Origin: Haplosporangium gracile | Taxonomy: Eukaryota; Mortierellomycota; Mortierellomycetes; Mortierellales; Mortierellaceae | Assembly (NCBI GenBank): GCA_015499985.1 | Contig: JAAAUF010000057.1 | Location: forward strand, 1-64,000 | Direction of reading: 5' to 3' | DNA length: 64,000 nucleotides | In this document: in pieces, positions 36,852-48,537 of the stretch | How the letters are laid out: each line of letters begins with the position of its first letter | Position numbering within the stretch: position 1 is the first letter of the stretch | Made by a program: the position numbers and the translations under genes | Notes under the pieces: generated by a model | What the model saw: only the letters and a program-made list of their open reading frames with translations | Database searches by the model: none | Told to the model about the DNA's origin: nothing

Positions 36852-38101
36852 ATGTCGATCCACACAGCAGCATTTGAGGGCCAGTTTGGCTTGGTTAAGC
36901 AATTGCTTCAGCAGAATAAGACTGCTCTCATCAGCAAGGACGAGGACGAGAGACAGCCTCTGCACTGGGCTGGTAAGTGGAAGACAATGAAATGTTATTT
37001 GACTCTTGGCATAACGGCGACAGTAATGCATGTTCCTGACATCCACTCGTCGATTCCCTTATTAGTGTCTGGCAAGCGTCTGGATATTGTTGAGTACTTG
37101 ATTCAACAGGGCGCACCTGTAAATGAACTAGACGAGGTGAGTGAGCGAGATGTACGCACCTGCTGTTTTTCGGCAGGTTGATCGGACACCGATTTCTGTT
37201 TTACTGACGACATGTTGTTCATATTCTAGTCTGGGTGGACCCCGCTTCACATTGCAGGTAGGAACAACAAGTTCTCACGACCTCCTGACGCCAGTATCAA
37301 TAGCTCATTCTGAAACAGTTACTCACACTATGCTTCTTTCGATGCTATGTAGCCTCCGTTGGTAACGTCGAAATCACAACTCTTCTCTTGAGCAAGGGTG
37401 CCAATGTCAATGCGAAGACAGAGACTGGTACCACACCGCTGTAAGTACGGCATGACAACCCGGTTTGAATATCGGCTCTGATTGTTGATCATGAACCCAA
37501 CTGCTCGATTGACTTTATGCTGGAATATGTTGTGGTAGGCACTACGCGTCTTCCAAGAACCATTTGGATGTGGCCCGGATCCTCCTTGACAAAGGCGCGG
37601 ATCCCAAGCTGGATGATGACAATAAACAAACACCACTGTATGTACACATACTTTTTTTCAGGTGCTCAAAATGTTTTCCAAATGAGTATTAAGTGTGAAT
37701 ATTAACATGATCTGTAACCGTTACAATTGGCTGAAATAGTCACCGTGCGGCAGTGCGCGGATACACACCCTTGACGAAGCTCTTGATTGAGAAGGGATCC
37801 CGAATCAACACTCCAGACAGCGTGCGCAACACACCCTTGTAAGTAACTTTCTTTTCTCCAGTCTCCTTCCATTAAGCTCACCTTTAAGACGACAAGACCA
37901 TTCCCCATAACATACGCGCTCTTGATACGTGTCGGTTGATATAGGCATCTGGCATGCCAGGACGAGCATGGCGAGACGGCGTTGGCATTGCTAGAGGCAG
38001 GTGCGGATCTTGACAGACAGAACGGCGAGGGCCAGACCCCGTTCGACTACAGCAGCGTGAACCTCAAGGCTTTCCTCAAGCGTCATGGATACGAGGCATA
38101 G
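36852..38101 (+). CDS. NAS6: Gankyrin / Nas6-type proteasome chaperone (ankyrin repeats)
   Basis: An assembly chaperone of the 19S regulatory particle; family members bind the C-domain of the Rpt3 ATPase. Seven exons are joined at GT-AG sites and give 220 residues, close to the 226-228 of human and yeast proteins. The start is MSIHTAAFEGQFGLVKQLL. Ankyrin units follow with the usual PLH(W/I/Y/R/L)A...LL..GA pattern: QPLHWAVSGKRLDIVEYLIQQGAPVN, TPLHIAASVGNVEITTLLL, TPLHYASSKNHLDVARILL, TPLHRAAVRGYTPLTKLLI, TPLHLACQDEHGETALALL and TPFDYSS...LKRHGYEA. The last three ankyrin borders (HYA, HRA, HLA) are split by introns at exactly the same codon position (phase 2, TPL|H), giving consecutive exons that each encode one 33-residue repeat. 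Divergent from the eIF4E-binding protein gene. Confidence 0.92.
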
Positions 38102-39926
38102 ATATTTTCGCTTATCTTGATTTTAATTTCGCCCCTTTTGGAAACCATTTTGCCATCAACAATGCAACCATCCCTACTCCAAAAAGGCGTCCTGTTGGAA
38201 CTGAGGATCGATCAGGGTCCCCTGAACACTGCCCGCAACGAACACCCAAAAATAAACTCTGCCTTTTTGCAAAATCGTTTGTCGCATGTTATATCGGAGA
38301 CATATTCTCGTTGGTCTTATTCCTGCGAACTCCCTTTTTTTTTTCTAGCCTGCAGGGCATATCGTGGGACAAATTTGTTTGTTCATGCCATAAAGCAACA
38401 AAAGACCCGCGGAAAAAAGAAACAAGCATGCATTGAACATGCTATGCGGATCCCCTTTTTTTTCGTCCAAATGCCTTCTCGAACGTAGGACAACAGAAGC
38501 ATTTCACCTTATTGGTACCTTTCGTTCGGAAGACTAGCGTCGATCGAAGTGATAGTTCAGATTCCTTTTCGCCTATCTTTGCTCTAGGTTCTTGTAGTAG
38601 AAAATAGAACTATAGATGATCTGGATAAATATTGGTTCCCTTCTTCTCGCTTCCTTCTCTCTTTTCACACTCCTCTCCCTTCCTTCTCGTTCCTCTACGT
38701 CGATTCTATTTCCATTTATCAAATTGGGCCCAGACAGGACGAGAAGAGACATGAAATGAAGAAATGGATAGAAAAAAGAGAGGGCATGCGCGCGAATATA
38801 TTCTTTTCTTTTCCCGTTTTCCTCCTCTCTCATCGATTTCTCACTCCTGCTTTGCTCCTTTGCCTTTGCTTTTCTGTTTATTTTTATTTCCTTTCAGCTT
38901 TCACCCTTTTCCCAGCCCAAACCACACAAACCCTTAGAGACTAGCAGGGTAGGGATGGAGGTGGACTGGAAGCGGACTGGAAGCGGAGACGAGAGGTGGG
39001 AGGTGGAGGTGGAGGTGGAGTTTGAGAAAGAGGAGGGGATAAAAAGGGATGGGGAAAAAGAAAAGGCAAAGCAAACGATAATTCAGATGCCACGCACTTC
39101 CTTTCTCGTTGTAATTTCCCCTCCCTCAGAGAATGAGGGAAACAAAAAAAAGGGAAACGGACCAATCAGGATTCAAGTCGTCCAGCAACTCCGTTTTTCA
39201 AATAAGAACAAACAAAATGCAATTGTTGAGTGTCCCAGCATGGGAATGGGGATGGGATCAGAGAGGCGATACCTGACAAAGAGGAAAAAGAAGAGAAGGA
39301 GGATTAAGGAGGGTTAAACAGCAAGCAACAATCATTACTCTATATCTTCTTACGTAGCGTTCCTTTTGTGATCTTTGTGACATGGTGAGCAGCCTCGCAC
39401 CTCAAACAAGGGTGCATCCCTTTTCCCTCCCCTCTCTCCGACAAGGATATCAAGTATTTAGACTTCACAATGAATCTTCCTCTTCTCTCTTCTCTCTCTT
39501 CTCTCTCTTCTATCTCTTCTCTCTCTTCTGACTTCGTTCCTTTTCCCTCTTCATATCCCCATTTCGCCCATTTTCCTTCTTCACTCAAGTCTCTCCCACC
39601 CTTGGCACCTTGCTCTTCCTCTTCATCAATCACATTCATAGCCTCTATTCTTCACTCTTTCCCATTTTATCACCTTCCTTCTCTCTTTCCCTCCTTCCAC
39701 TCACTACCGTTTCATTTCTGCTGCATCATTCTTTCACACAACGCACAACAGAATCATCCTTCCCTCCACCTCCTCCATCTCCCTTTTTAATTATCCTCCC
39801 ATTCTCTCTCATCTCCCCAAGCTGCAAGCGATAATCGACTGTTCCACAAACAACAACAAAAAAGCGACCCCCTTCCCCCCACTCAACAACAACAGCAGCA
39901 ACAACAACATCTTAATTCAACGCAAC
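38102..39926. other. Intergenic region, no gene seen
   Basis: 1.8 kb between gankyrin and the Pho80-like cyclin. It holds purine-rich stretches (38.95-39.15 kb) and pyrimidine-rich stretches (39.47-39.8 kb, CT and TCTCT runs), then a CAA-rich leader directly before the next ATG. The open frames are low-complexity. Confidence 0.55.
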
Positions 39927-41883
39927 ATGGCATCATCATATCCCAAGACAGTAGTAGAACCAGCTTCAAACTCTGATCTACCCGAAAAGTGCGCTCCATA
40001 TCCCGAGGCGCTACTATGTAAGGCCTCTCCCTTTCTCGCTCTTTCTCTCTCTTCAATTGCTATTTCCTTTACACTTTTTTCTACTCTTCAGTCGAGTGAC
40101 AGAAAAAGTGATGACACCTATGATGATGATTTTTTCATTCTTTAAACTTCCGGAAGATAAGAAAGGGTGCCTGAAAAATTGACTGCGGGTGTTTGATGAC
40201 AGCAAAAATGGGGAGTCGACCCGGGCGGGTGCAGGATAGGGGAATGGTGTTTTTTAGCCTCTTCGGAGGTTGTTATCTATCATAAATATCCTCCTCATCA
40301 TGCTCGACAAACTATTGTGCATCTGAAGCATCGTCACTTTTCTTCTCGTGTGTAGATTAGCTAATTGCACACAACAACTAAAAAAAAGGACACACGGACA
40401 ACTATTTTCTGTTGGTCTTTTTCAGTCATAGCACGGTTGTTTGTTGGATGATGCGTGAGCGTTTGTACCGTACTGCCTTTGGCCGTTTTTTCTCCTTTTC
40501 TTTTTTTTTATGTTTCGTGGTCTAAGGAAGTCTGACTGGCTGGCAGGTTGGTACTAGACCAAAACACGCGGTATACGCTCGTTCCCCAATGATTATACCC
40601 TTACTGCCTCTTCCCTCCTCCCCCCATTCAACTCTCGTATTGTCAATCCTCAATCTTTTTTTTGTATCATTGCCGCCACCACCATCATCTCCTCCTCCGT
40701 TTTGTTTCTATCTCGGCGCTGCTGGGTCCTCTTGGCAACATTGGACTATTGTTGCAATTGTTTATTGTGTACAAGTGCGTGTGATGTACGGAGGAAGCGG
40801 AGCGATGAGCCAGTTTTTTTTAATTGATCCTCCTTCCTCCTGATTATATTCTTTTCTTTCCCTGCCACTCTTTTTTNNNNNNNNNNTTTTTTTTTCTCTT
40901 TTCGATTGATGTCCGGATATTGTTTTATGATATGTCACCCTCTATCCCTCATGTCCATGACATCCGAGAAAAAAAAGAATAACAAATACAATAATAAGAA
41001 TGAAATGAAAAACAGGGAAAAGGTACAAATAAGACCATGTGGTATTCATTTCGGTGTATTCATTTCGGTGTATTCATTTCATATTTTTTTTTTTTCACTC
41101 TGTACAATTAGCCCTTGCCGCCGGATCGGTCCTTTCCGTCCTCCAATGTCCTCCGAGGGCGCCTACATTCCTCTCAAGCTCACTTTTATTATTATCATCC
41201 TCCGCCAATGACAACGACCACTCATCATCAGCACCCTCAATACTTACAACGAATTCCTCGGAAACGACAAAAGCCCTTATCGATCAACAGCAACAACTCC
41301 ACCACCAGAAATGTCTACAACTCTCCTCATCAGCCGAGGACGCCAACCAACAAGGGCTGATCCACTTTCTGAGAAATATCTGTGTCCAGGCAGCGGTGAC
41401 TGAATTGGCGCTAGTAATTTCTCTCATCTATGTGGATCGACTCAAGAAGGTGTTGAATAGCATGGCCCGAGGCGATCCAGACACGCCCTTCAAGATTATG
41501 TTGTCTGCCTTGCTCGTCGTCAAGAAGGTAATTGCAATGACGGAATTAAAAGAAAGAAAAGTGCTACTTGAGATGTAGATCCTCGTACCTCCTCCATCCC
41601 ATCCATGTGTTCATGGAGTAATAGGAAAAAACGGGGGTGTATGTGTAATTCATCAGGGGGCAGGGTGAATACTCCTAGTTATTGCTTATTAGCCGTTAGT
41701 GAAAAAAAAACGAATGAATGGATGCAAAGAGCGCATTAGATCTGGAAGTGTGATTGGAAAGCCGATCGCTCCAAAAAGTTGCGGGATGGAATTGAATAAC
41801 AAGATGGAAGGACATGGTCGATGGTGGGTGGATCATTTGCTACGCTATTAAATACTACCTTTTGTTTGTTGGCCAGTTGGGGA

Positions 41884-41933
<50 letters not shown>

Positions 41934-42930
41934 GCATGAGCGAGTGAATGAGAGTTGGATGTGGTTTTCATTACCAATGAATATCATTAAAAGTGTTATT
42001 AATTGAGCTCTCAACAACAACACAAACGAGTAAGTCATGGCAAGAAACAGGAGCTGCGGGCTGGCTGGGGCTGGTTGGTATTGGTGCAACACATGGCAAT
42101 TGGCTCACTTGATACTCTTTTTTTTTTTTTTTTGAGAGTGAACAACCGACAACAACAACAAAGTGTACTTTAAAACACTATCCTGAACTCGCTCAGTCAC
42201 ATCTCATGGGTTGTGTGTCTGATGATGGAATTGGATGGGATTGAGGCCGGATATGAAAATGGGAGCATGCAGTTCATAAAACTCAAAACTGAAAAAATGG
42301 AAAAGGGAGACGGGACGAATGGACGAAACGAACGAATTGGACAAGGTGTAAAAATGAGCTGCGGGCGGAGGAAGCCGAGGAGAAGAGGCGGGCTATGCCA
42401 TATATAAGACAAAACTCAATGGCTACCCATTTCAACTCAATGCTATTCATCCCATCCGGCGTAACTGTGACAGCAAGGAGATGGAGTAGGAAATTGAAAT
42501 AAGCCCTTGCTTGAACACCATGTGCATGTATCCATCGATCGGTACAGTGTCAGCTTATCCGGTCATGCCCTGTTTTGTCCTGTCCAGACCCTGTCAATGG
42601 ACTTTCCATTACAATAGATTAACCGTCGCCCATCCATTCACTCTATCAATTGACTAACAACTTCCTCTCTCCTTTCAACCATATCTCAAAAACAAAAAAT
42701 AGTTCTTGGATGAAGACTGCGTAGGTCTGAACCGTCTCTTCTCAAGAATCACCAATGGTCTGTATACCCTCAAAGATATTAACACCATGGAACGCTCTTT
42801 CCTGGGGCTGCTCAAGTACAGCCTTTTCGTCACCGAGGAGGACGTTGCCCAGTTTATTCAGTGCCACCAAAAGGAACTTCAAGGGTTGGATATCCTCAAC
42901 ACCGCGTCAAGACCCGCCGTCGCCGCGTAA
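39927..42930 (+). CDS. Pho80/PCL-like cyclin with two large introns
   Basis: A cyclin-box protein of the Pho80/PCL group, expected to partner a Pho85/Cdk5-type kinase. Three exons: 39927-40017 (MASSYPKTVVEPAS...YPEALL), 41112-41527 and 42703-42930, phases 1 and 0, total 244 residues. The cyclin fold shows as GLIHFLRNICVQAAVTELALVISLIYVDRLKKV, then DTPFKIMLSALLVVKKFLDEDCVGLNRLFSRI and YTLKDINTMERSFLGLLKYSLFVTEEDVAQF. This is the PCL pattern of a FLDD-type motif followed by NxMERxFL. A Ser/Leu-rich, Gln-rich segment precedes the cyclin box. The introns (about 1.09 and 1.18 kb) are far longer than the others here, and the first contains an assembly gap of 10 N. Exon 2 was chosen because the cyclin frame continues across both splices. 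Confidence 0.85.
40877..40886. other. Assembly gap (10 N)
   Basis: Ten Ns sit between two poly-T runs inside intron 1 of the Pho80-like cyclin gene, so the true intron length is uncertain. Confidence 0.99.
41889..41930. repeat. (GA)n microsatellite
   Basis: About 20 perfect GA units stand in the second intron of the Pho80-like cyclin gene. They cause the low-complexity open frames on both strands here. Confidence 0.95.
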
Positions 42931-43753
42931 AAAAAAAAAAAAAAAATGCCTCAATCTCGTTTTCCTTTTTGGCCATCTCCGCGTCTACTCGATCCTAGTA
43001 GCTTTTGCACTCAGGGCGCGCGCCGATAAGCTTTGTTGCGCCCTTGACTATAATCGGTTTCTGAATTTGTCAGGATCCGTATTTCCTCCCGTCTCTTCAT
43101 CCCTCTTTCCCCTTTACATTTCACTTCATACCACCACCATCACCATCACCATTACCACACTCATTTTTGCACTCTACGCTATTTGTAGGCCTTTTTATCA
43201 GCATCAAAAACTCATCAAGCATTGTAACAACACACACACTTGTAATAAAAGACCGGCATTATCACTTTCTTCCCCGCTATCCCGATCTGTTGTGTATGAA
43301 TCTCGATTGCTGCTTGCACATTCGCCGCTCATCGTAAAGAACAGCTACCTCGCATGGTACATATTGCATAAGTGGTTAGCTTTTGTAATAGATCTTAATG
43401 AGATTAGTGGCAACACAAAAAATCAAGGGGCCACAGACCCACATCGCGCGTACAGTGCACACACCACACAACAGTTCCGAACATATCTGCGTTACCAAGT
43501 CCCGAGGTGAAGGGTTGTGAGTAATTGATTTTAATGAGGTGGTAGCTTTCTTTGAAAAATGATCGTCGGCAAAAAAAAAAAATAGGTGGGTCGTCCGTCT
43601 GTTCGGGTTGCTGTAAGGCAAGGAGAGCTGAAGTTGCACCTATTCCATGCTGGTGAGATCCTTCTAAAAAAAGCTGTTGCATATGACGTTGGTTATTTGA
43701 TCTGTCTATCCTGTTCCTGAGAACTGATCCTTTTTGAGTGTATGTCCTGCAAT
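42931..43753. other. Intergenic region, no gene seen
   Basis: A convergent gap between the Pho80-like cyclin and ATP18. A poly-A run follows the cyclin stop directly, and a (CACCAT)-like run lies near 43130-43160. No supported gene. Confidence 0.6.
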
Positions 43754-44383
43754 TTAGTGCTTCTCCTCCTTCTTGCCGGTGACTATTCAGACAACAAATA
43801 AAAAAGGCATTAGAAACCTACTGTCAGAATATCATTGATGCCACATGTCCATAGAACAGATTCCAGTAGAGAAAGGCCAAGGCGACTTACAGTTGGGGTT
43901 GCGAGGATCGCTCTTGAAGGGCTCGCCTAATTGTAGTCAAATGATTAAAAAAAAAAGCATAGATTCGTTAGCTTTTCATGACTTTCCTCATTTGATGGTA
44001 TGTGGTGGCGTTTGATAACGGAATGCTAATAACAGATGAATTTCGTGCACTGAAATGATACTGCTCCATGAACCCTCGATAAAAGTAGTTAACGCCGTCC
44101 TTAAAGCGCTGTATTATGTCGGGTTCCTGAAGATTACAAGGCATCGTCTATGTATATTTTCCCGTGTCGGTTCACTGGTGTGTCGGTTTTTTGTTCATCG
44201 TGTGGCAGTCCTCGGAAGACATCGGGGGAAACTGATCCTTGGAAAATACATCGAAATGACGACGAGGGGAAACGTACTCTTCAAAGCGGCCTCCTGAGCA
44301 GCGTTGATGAGGTAGAAAGTGACGACACCTCCAGCCAGGAAGGGAGCCATGGGGCGAAGGAAGGGAGTAGACCAGGCACGCAT
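43754..44383 (-). CDS. ATP18: ATP synthase subunit j (56 residues)
   Basis: A small membrane subunit of the mitochondrial F1Fo ATP synthase, in the inner membrane near subunit a. Three exons on the minus strand: MRAWSTPFLRPMAPFLAGGVVTFYLINAAQEAALK (ATG 44381-44383), then SEPFKSDPRNPN, then FTGKKEEKH with the TAA at 43754-43756; GT-AG introns, consistent phases. The yeast protein shows the same plan: an R-(F/A)-P/S-TP(I/F)L start, a helix rich in small and aromatic residues (PFFVAGAAVYYG) and the family mark NDPRNP. Here the mark is SDPRNPN. Too short to be found by a simple length cut-off. The gene lies only about 185 bp downstream of the decayed Fanzor gene, so this small gap must hold its promoter. 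Confidence 0.92.
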
Positions 44384-44567
44384 TTTGATGTGTTGCAGAG
44401 AGAGAGGGGAGAGAGTGAGGGATGTGTGTCAGAGAAATGCATCACGATCGTTTAAAGAAGTCAATATAATAGGACAATGAACGCCGTAGTTACGTCACCG
44501 AAGCGCGTAATTGTGGCGCCTCCTATAACCTCAATTCACATAGGATATGGTCGAAAAAAATCTTAAA

Positions 44568-47500
44568 CTAGCCTAGACGAATAGTCTTCTTGACGGGGGG
44601 CGTCTCCTCCTCCAGCGGGCCAGGGGGTGCATGCTTGACCGGAGTTGGGCTAGGCTGGCTTGTAGCTTGAGGCTCATCCATGCTGACGTCCTTGCCCCTG
44701 TCCTTGTTTTGCGCTCATACGAGGGTACCATCCGCATAGACTGGCTGCAGGTGGTGTGGTCACTCTTGATCCAGCAAATGTCCTTGAATAATGTTGCACA
44801 TGTTATGTCCAACTAGTTCGTCTCGGTGCATGAAGCTCTTGCAATGTAGACAATACAGTCGTCGGGTGTTAACTTGACCGACGAAGACCTAACAAACTGG
44901 GCATTTCTTGGAGGTATAAATTCATTTACTCTTACTCCTACGACAATGTATCCCAGAGATCTTGTCTTAGAAAAATATAAAATACAGAAGAGAACGGAAA
45001 CGGAGTGTTGTGTCAGTTACTGGTCATTGATTTTCAAACCACCAATTTGTTGACATAGACCGGCACTGTCCGCTCACCAGTCAGACAAAATATGAGCAAA
45101 AGGCGGTGTGGAGCGAAGAAAGGCCATAATTCGACTTGGACTCTCCGAGGCCGATCCTGATAATGACAAGTTGTCGTCCTGTCTCTTGGCGCCGGCGGAC
45201 CCTCCAACTATTCGCAATAATCGATCGGCAACCAGCCGAAATTTCTGTTCCCTGGCTCGTTGCGCGCTCCAGGCATTTTTCTTGATCGCTGCTTTGTTGT
45301 GGAAATCGTACAAAACAGTCTCCATCTCTTATCTCGCGTTGACATACTTCTTGACACTACCGTCCGGGCCTCGATGTGAGGGGAGATGGCTCTCTATGTC
45401 ACTGATTGACTGGCGCCCTTCCGTAGTCTCCATTCGTCGTCGTTCCAGCCATTTCCTGTGTTGGAGAGTTGGTTGATATACGGCTTTCTGTTTAACGGAC
45501 AGGCTGAAAGACGTTTGTGGCGGGGTCACAGTGCAATCTGATGCTGGCATTGACGCAGGCTGGGTGTTGATAGCGGTGATGGATGGCGTTATGGAGGCGC
45601 CCTTGGTGGCTGCGGCCGGCTCGGAGCTGGTACTGTGGAGCAGATGTCCTTGTCGACACGGCGGACGCGGCAGATTTCTTGGGCGGCAAAAAAGCGCTTG
45701 CGCCAACCAAGAACTCTTTACCCAGGTCAATGGCAAGGATCTTGATCTCGCTAGAAGGGCAGCCCCAAAACCGTGCGACGTCCTCTTTGGTCCTAATGAC
45801 GTTTTGGGTCTCCGTCAAAGGATCGTCAAGGCGGGAGGCTCGATCGTTGTATAGTCATCAAAAGCCATGTGCTGAAGCTCACACTTCAGTGCCGGGTTCC
45901 GCCAAAACAGTTCCACAAGCTCGAACTCCGTCAAAGTAATGAACCTATCCTTCATTGACGACATCGGCTCCAAGTATCGGGATTGTCCGCAAACTCTGTT
46001 CAATTCAAGAAAGTTTTGGATTGCCAACAGGGAAAGTTCGATCGTTCCCGTTGCCTCCGCTGGGAGGACCTCCTTCTTCTTCAAGATTTCAATATATTTT
46101 GTTGAAAGAGACATGAGACAGGGTTTAGAAACTCTATCCCTAAAGCTTTCAAAATATTGCAGAACCTTTTACATCCTCAACAATAGTTGTAGTTGTTATT
46201 ACCTTTTTGCAGAGTTTCAAAGAACCTTTCTTGTAGTGGATTTTGAGTTTCACGTAAAGCTGATGGGCGACAGCTGGGCTATTGTTGATGCTGGATACGC
46301 CAGCTTGGTCGGTGGGCCCGAGACGCCGTACAGGTTGTTCCTATTGAAAAACTCGCGGGCGAGCTCCACATTCGCGGTGGTTCTTCTTATATTCGCTGTT
46401 GCATCAGGTTGTGCCGAGTTCATGATAGCGTTCAAGAGTATCTGCAAAAATGGCTCCTGTTCATTATACTTGCTCTGCGGTCCTTGGTCATGTTCCTGAT
46501 CCTGTCTCTGACCGACGCTCTGTTTCTGGTTTGTCGAGTTGTTGAAAGCGGTAATTTCCTCGACGGTGATATCAGGACAGAGTTTCCTGAGAATCAGCTT
46601 GTCCATTTCGTCGACTTTCCGAGCAGACAGGTTCTCGAGGTACATGCTAATGCCGCGCTGCAAGGTCCTCGCTGCCTTCGAGGCCTGTTCGGCGACTTGT
46701 TGGAAGCCACTTCTGGTGCCTTGTATAAGGATGGATCGACGCTCGGCGGAATGGGTTATGTTTCTTGATATAGCACGCTTGGCGTTTGCCTGGACTGTTC
46801 CGAGAGTGAGAGTCCGTATAGGGCGATTAAAGTCCATGGCTGAGATATGGCCCTGTTTCTTGATCAAGTTTGTTGCTGGCTGGGGGTTGTAGTGTTTCTG
46901 TAATTTGTTAGAGGTAGCGCTAGTGGCCGTGTTATCCTCCGGCGATGGCTCACGCTGTTTCCAGGGCTTAAGCATGTACTTCTTGAACCCCTCAGGTGGC
47001 TCGTGCTCCAGCTTCCTCATCCGCGTCTTGATGGCATATCTGGGACGGTGCTTGTACCGCCGACCGGACTTGTGAGGTAGAGGTCGCTTATTAGGAGGCC
47101 TGTCCACGATACGAAATCGGTTGGGTATATCAACGTTACCCTCAGACGTAGTTGGGACAAATGCACTACTAGAATAAATAATAAAAAAGACACGCACCAT
47201 TAATAAAAAGATTCTTCATACCCTCCTGAACTTCAATCGTAACAAATCTTCATCAATCAGATAACATACGTCTATTGACGTCTGTGGTGCATAACGTCAC
47301 GGATCTGGACCAATCTCCGAAGAAACTCCTGGAGTTGTGCATCGGCATCAAATCCAAGAGGGGCAGCAAGGGGATCCGAGATTGTAAGTTCTCTGCAGCA
47401 GAAAACCTTCAACGCCGGATCAAAACGGTTTGCAGCAGAGAACCGTCAGTTGGACGCGGCCCAACTGTAGGTGGTGTTTAGTCACAACTGCCATCTCATA

Positions 47501-48111
47501 CCCCAGAAACCGCCTTTGTGACACAGGCCGCCAGAGATTGTCTCCACGTTCTCGTAAGCTGTCATGTCGCTATCACCCAACATGACGATATCGCCAGGCT
47601 TGAAATCACGAGCAATGGCGACATCCGCTTCGGACGCAATTTCTGGCAAGTTCCAGCCTTGACCGCGTAGATATTTCGTCAACATCATCCGAGAGTCTTG
47701 ACCAAGGTAGAATGTGTCACGGAGCATTTTCTCTAGTTTTTTGAAGGTAAGCTTGTGTGGACTGTGACCTCCTTCCAGCGATTTTTCCATATCCCGGATA
47801 CAATCCCCCGCTCCTGCCAGCGTGGTGTTATGCTTGTCTTGCCTCAAGGAGTTTGTATGTTGCTTCTCGACAGGAGAAGTTCCATCGAGGTAGAGTACCG
47901 CGGTTTCCTTGTGCAACTCACAGGAGATAAGGTGCCGCTCGACCACTTGAGGAGAGATGGATGGTAGTGGTAGTGGATTTGGGGTAGAATGAGACCAGTA
48001 GGTGCACGCAGAACTTGGAGCCTGGTGTTGGAGGAGTTCTGGGGACTCCTCGTATGAGTAGGGCCTCGTAACTCTTCTCCCTGATGAAGAGCCAGATCCG
48101 AGTACTTCCAT
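44568..48111 (-). pseudogene. Decayed XPG/FEN1-like plus Fanzor/TnpB-like nuclease fusion
   Basis: Part 1 (48111-47482) carries FEN1/XPG-type acidic motifs: YLDG (Asp76), ASEADVA (Glu160, Asp162) and GDSDM (Asp179, Asp181). After a frameshift at ETIS the same protein continues as IWRPVSQRRFLGYEM. Part 2 (47200-46250) has a basic linker (GRRYKHRPRYAIKTRMRK) and helices; 46114-45815 adds TEFELVELFWRNPALK. Part 3 is a TnpB-like nuclease: RuvC-I AIDLGKE (Asp at 45726-45728), VKQKAVYQPT, IESHLPSHRGPDGS, the helical REQKFRLVADRLLRIVGG, RuvC-II IGLGES (Glu 45141-45143), a zinc ribbon CPVC (44892-44903) and CLHC (44841-44852), and RuvC-III HRD (Asp 44820-44822). Lesions: frameshifts near 47540, 45820, 45690, 45165 and 44915; stops near 45326, 45084 and 44889-44891. 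Introns are also present. The upstream N-terminal part of an XPG fold is not seen, so the true start is uncertain. Confidence 0.85.
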
Positions 48112-48537
48112 GTTAGCGAGGAAGAGACTAGAGTGCCTCTTTTTTGTGTATGCGTGTATCGTGTTATGAGAAAGAGAAGTAGGAGAAAAGGGCGTGGGAA
48201 GGTTAAAAATCTTGTAAGTTACACGTCGACCGAAAATATGTCACCGCGTGTGAGGGAGGCCGATCTTATCACCAAATCAAATTGCCTATTCGGTGTTCGT
48301 TCTGAGAATACATCTGCTGAGGAGGGGACTGGTGTGGTGTATGTCAAACGGATACTATAATTATTTCCATGCCAAGTTTCAGCCAATGGTCCTTGACAGA
48401 GTAGAAACACTTACTTCACCGGAGATTATCGGATTGTATGAGCTTGATAATTTTATATTCTTTTTAATCTTCAGGGGAAAGAACTTACTTCATCCCCAGA
48501 CCTACTTCACTTCCACAAGAACAGCCATCAGTTCAAT
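48112..48537. promoter_or_regulatory. Upstream region of the 48.5 kb gene and decayed nuclease gene
   Basis: 426 bp between divergent starts. The open frame at 48293 runs into the next gene without a sensible N-terminus. No terminal inverted repeat is visible at this end of the nuclease pseudogene. Confidence 0.4.
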
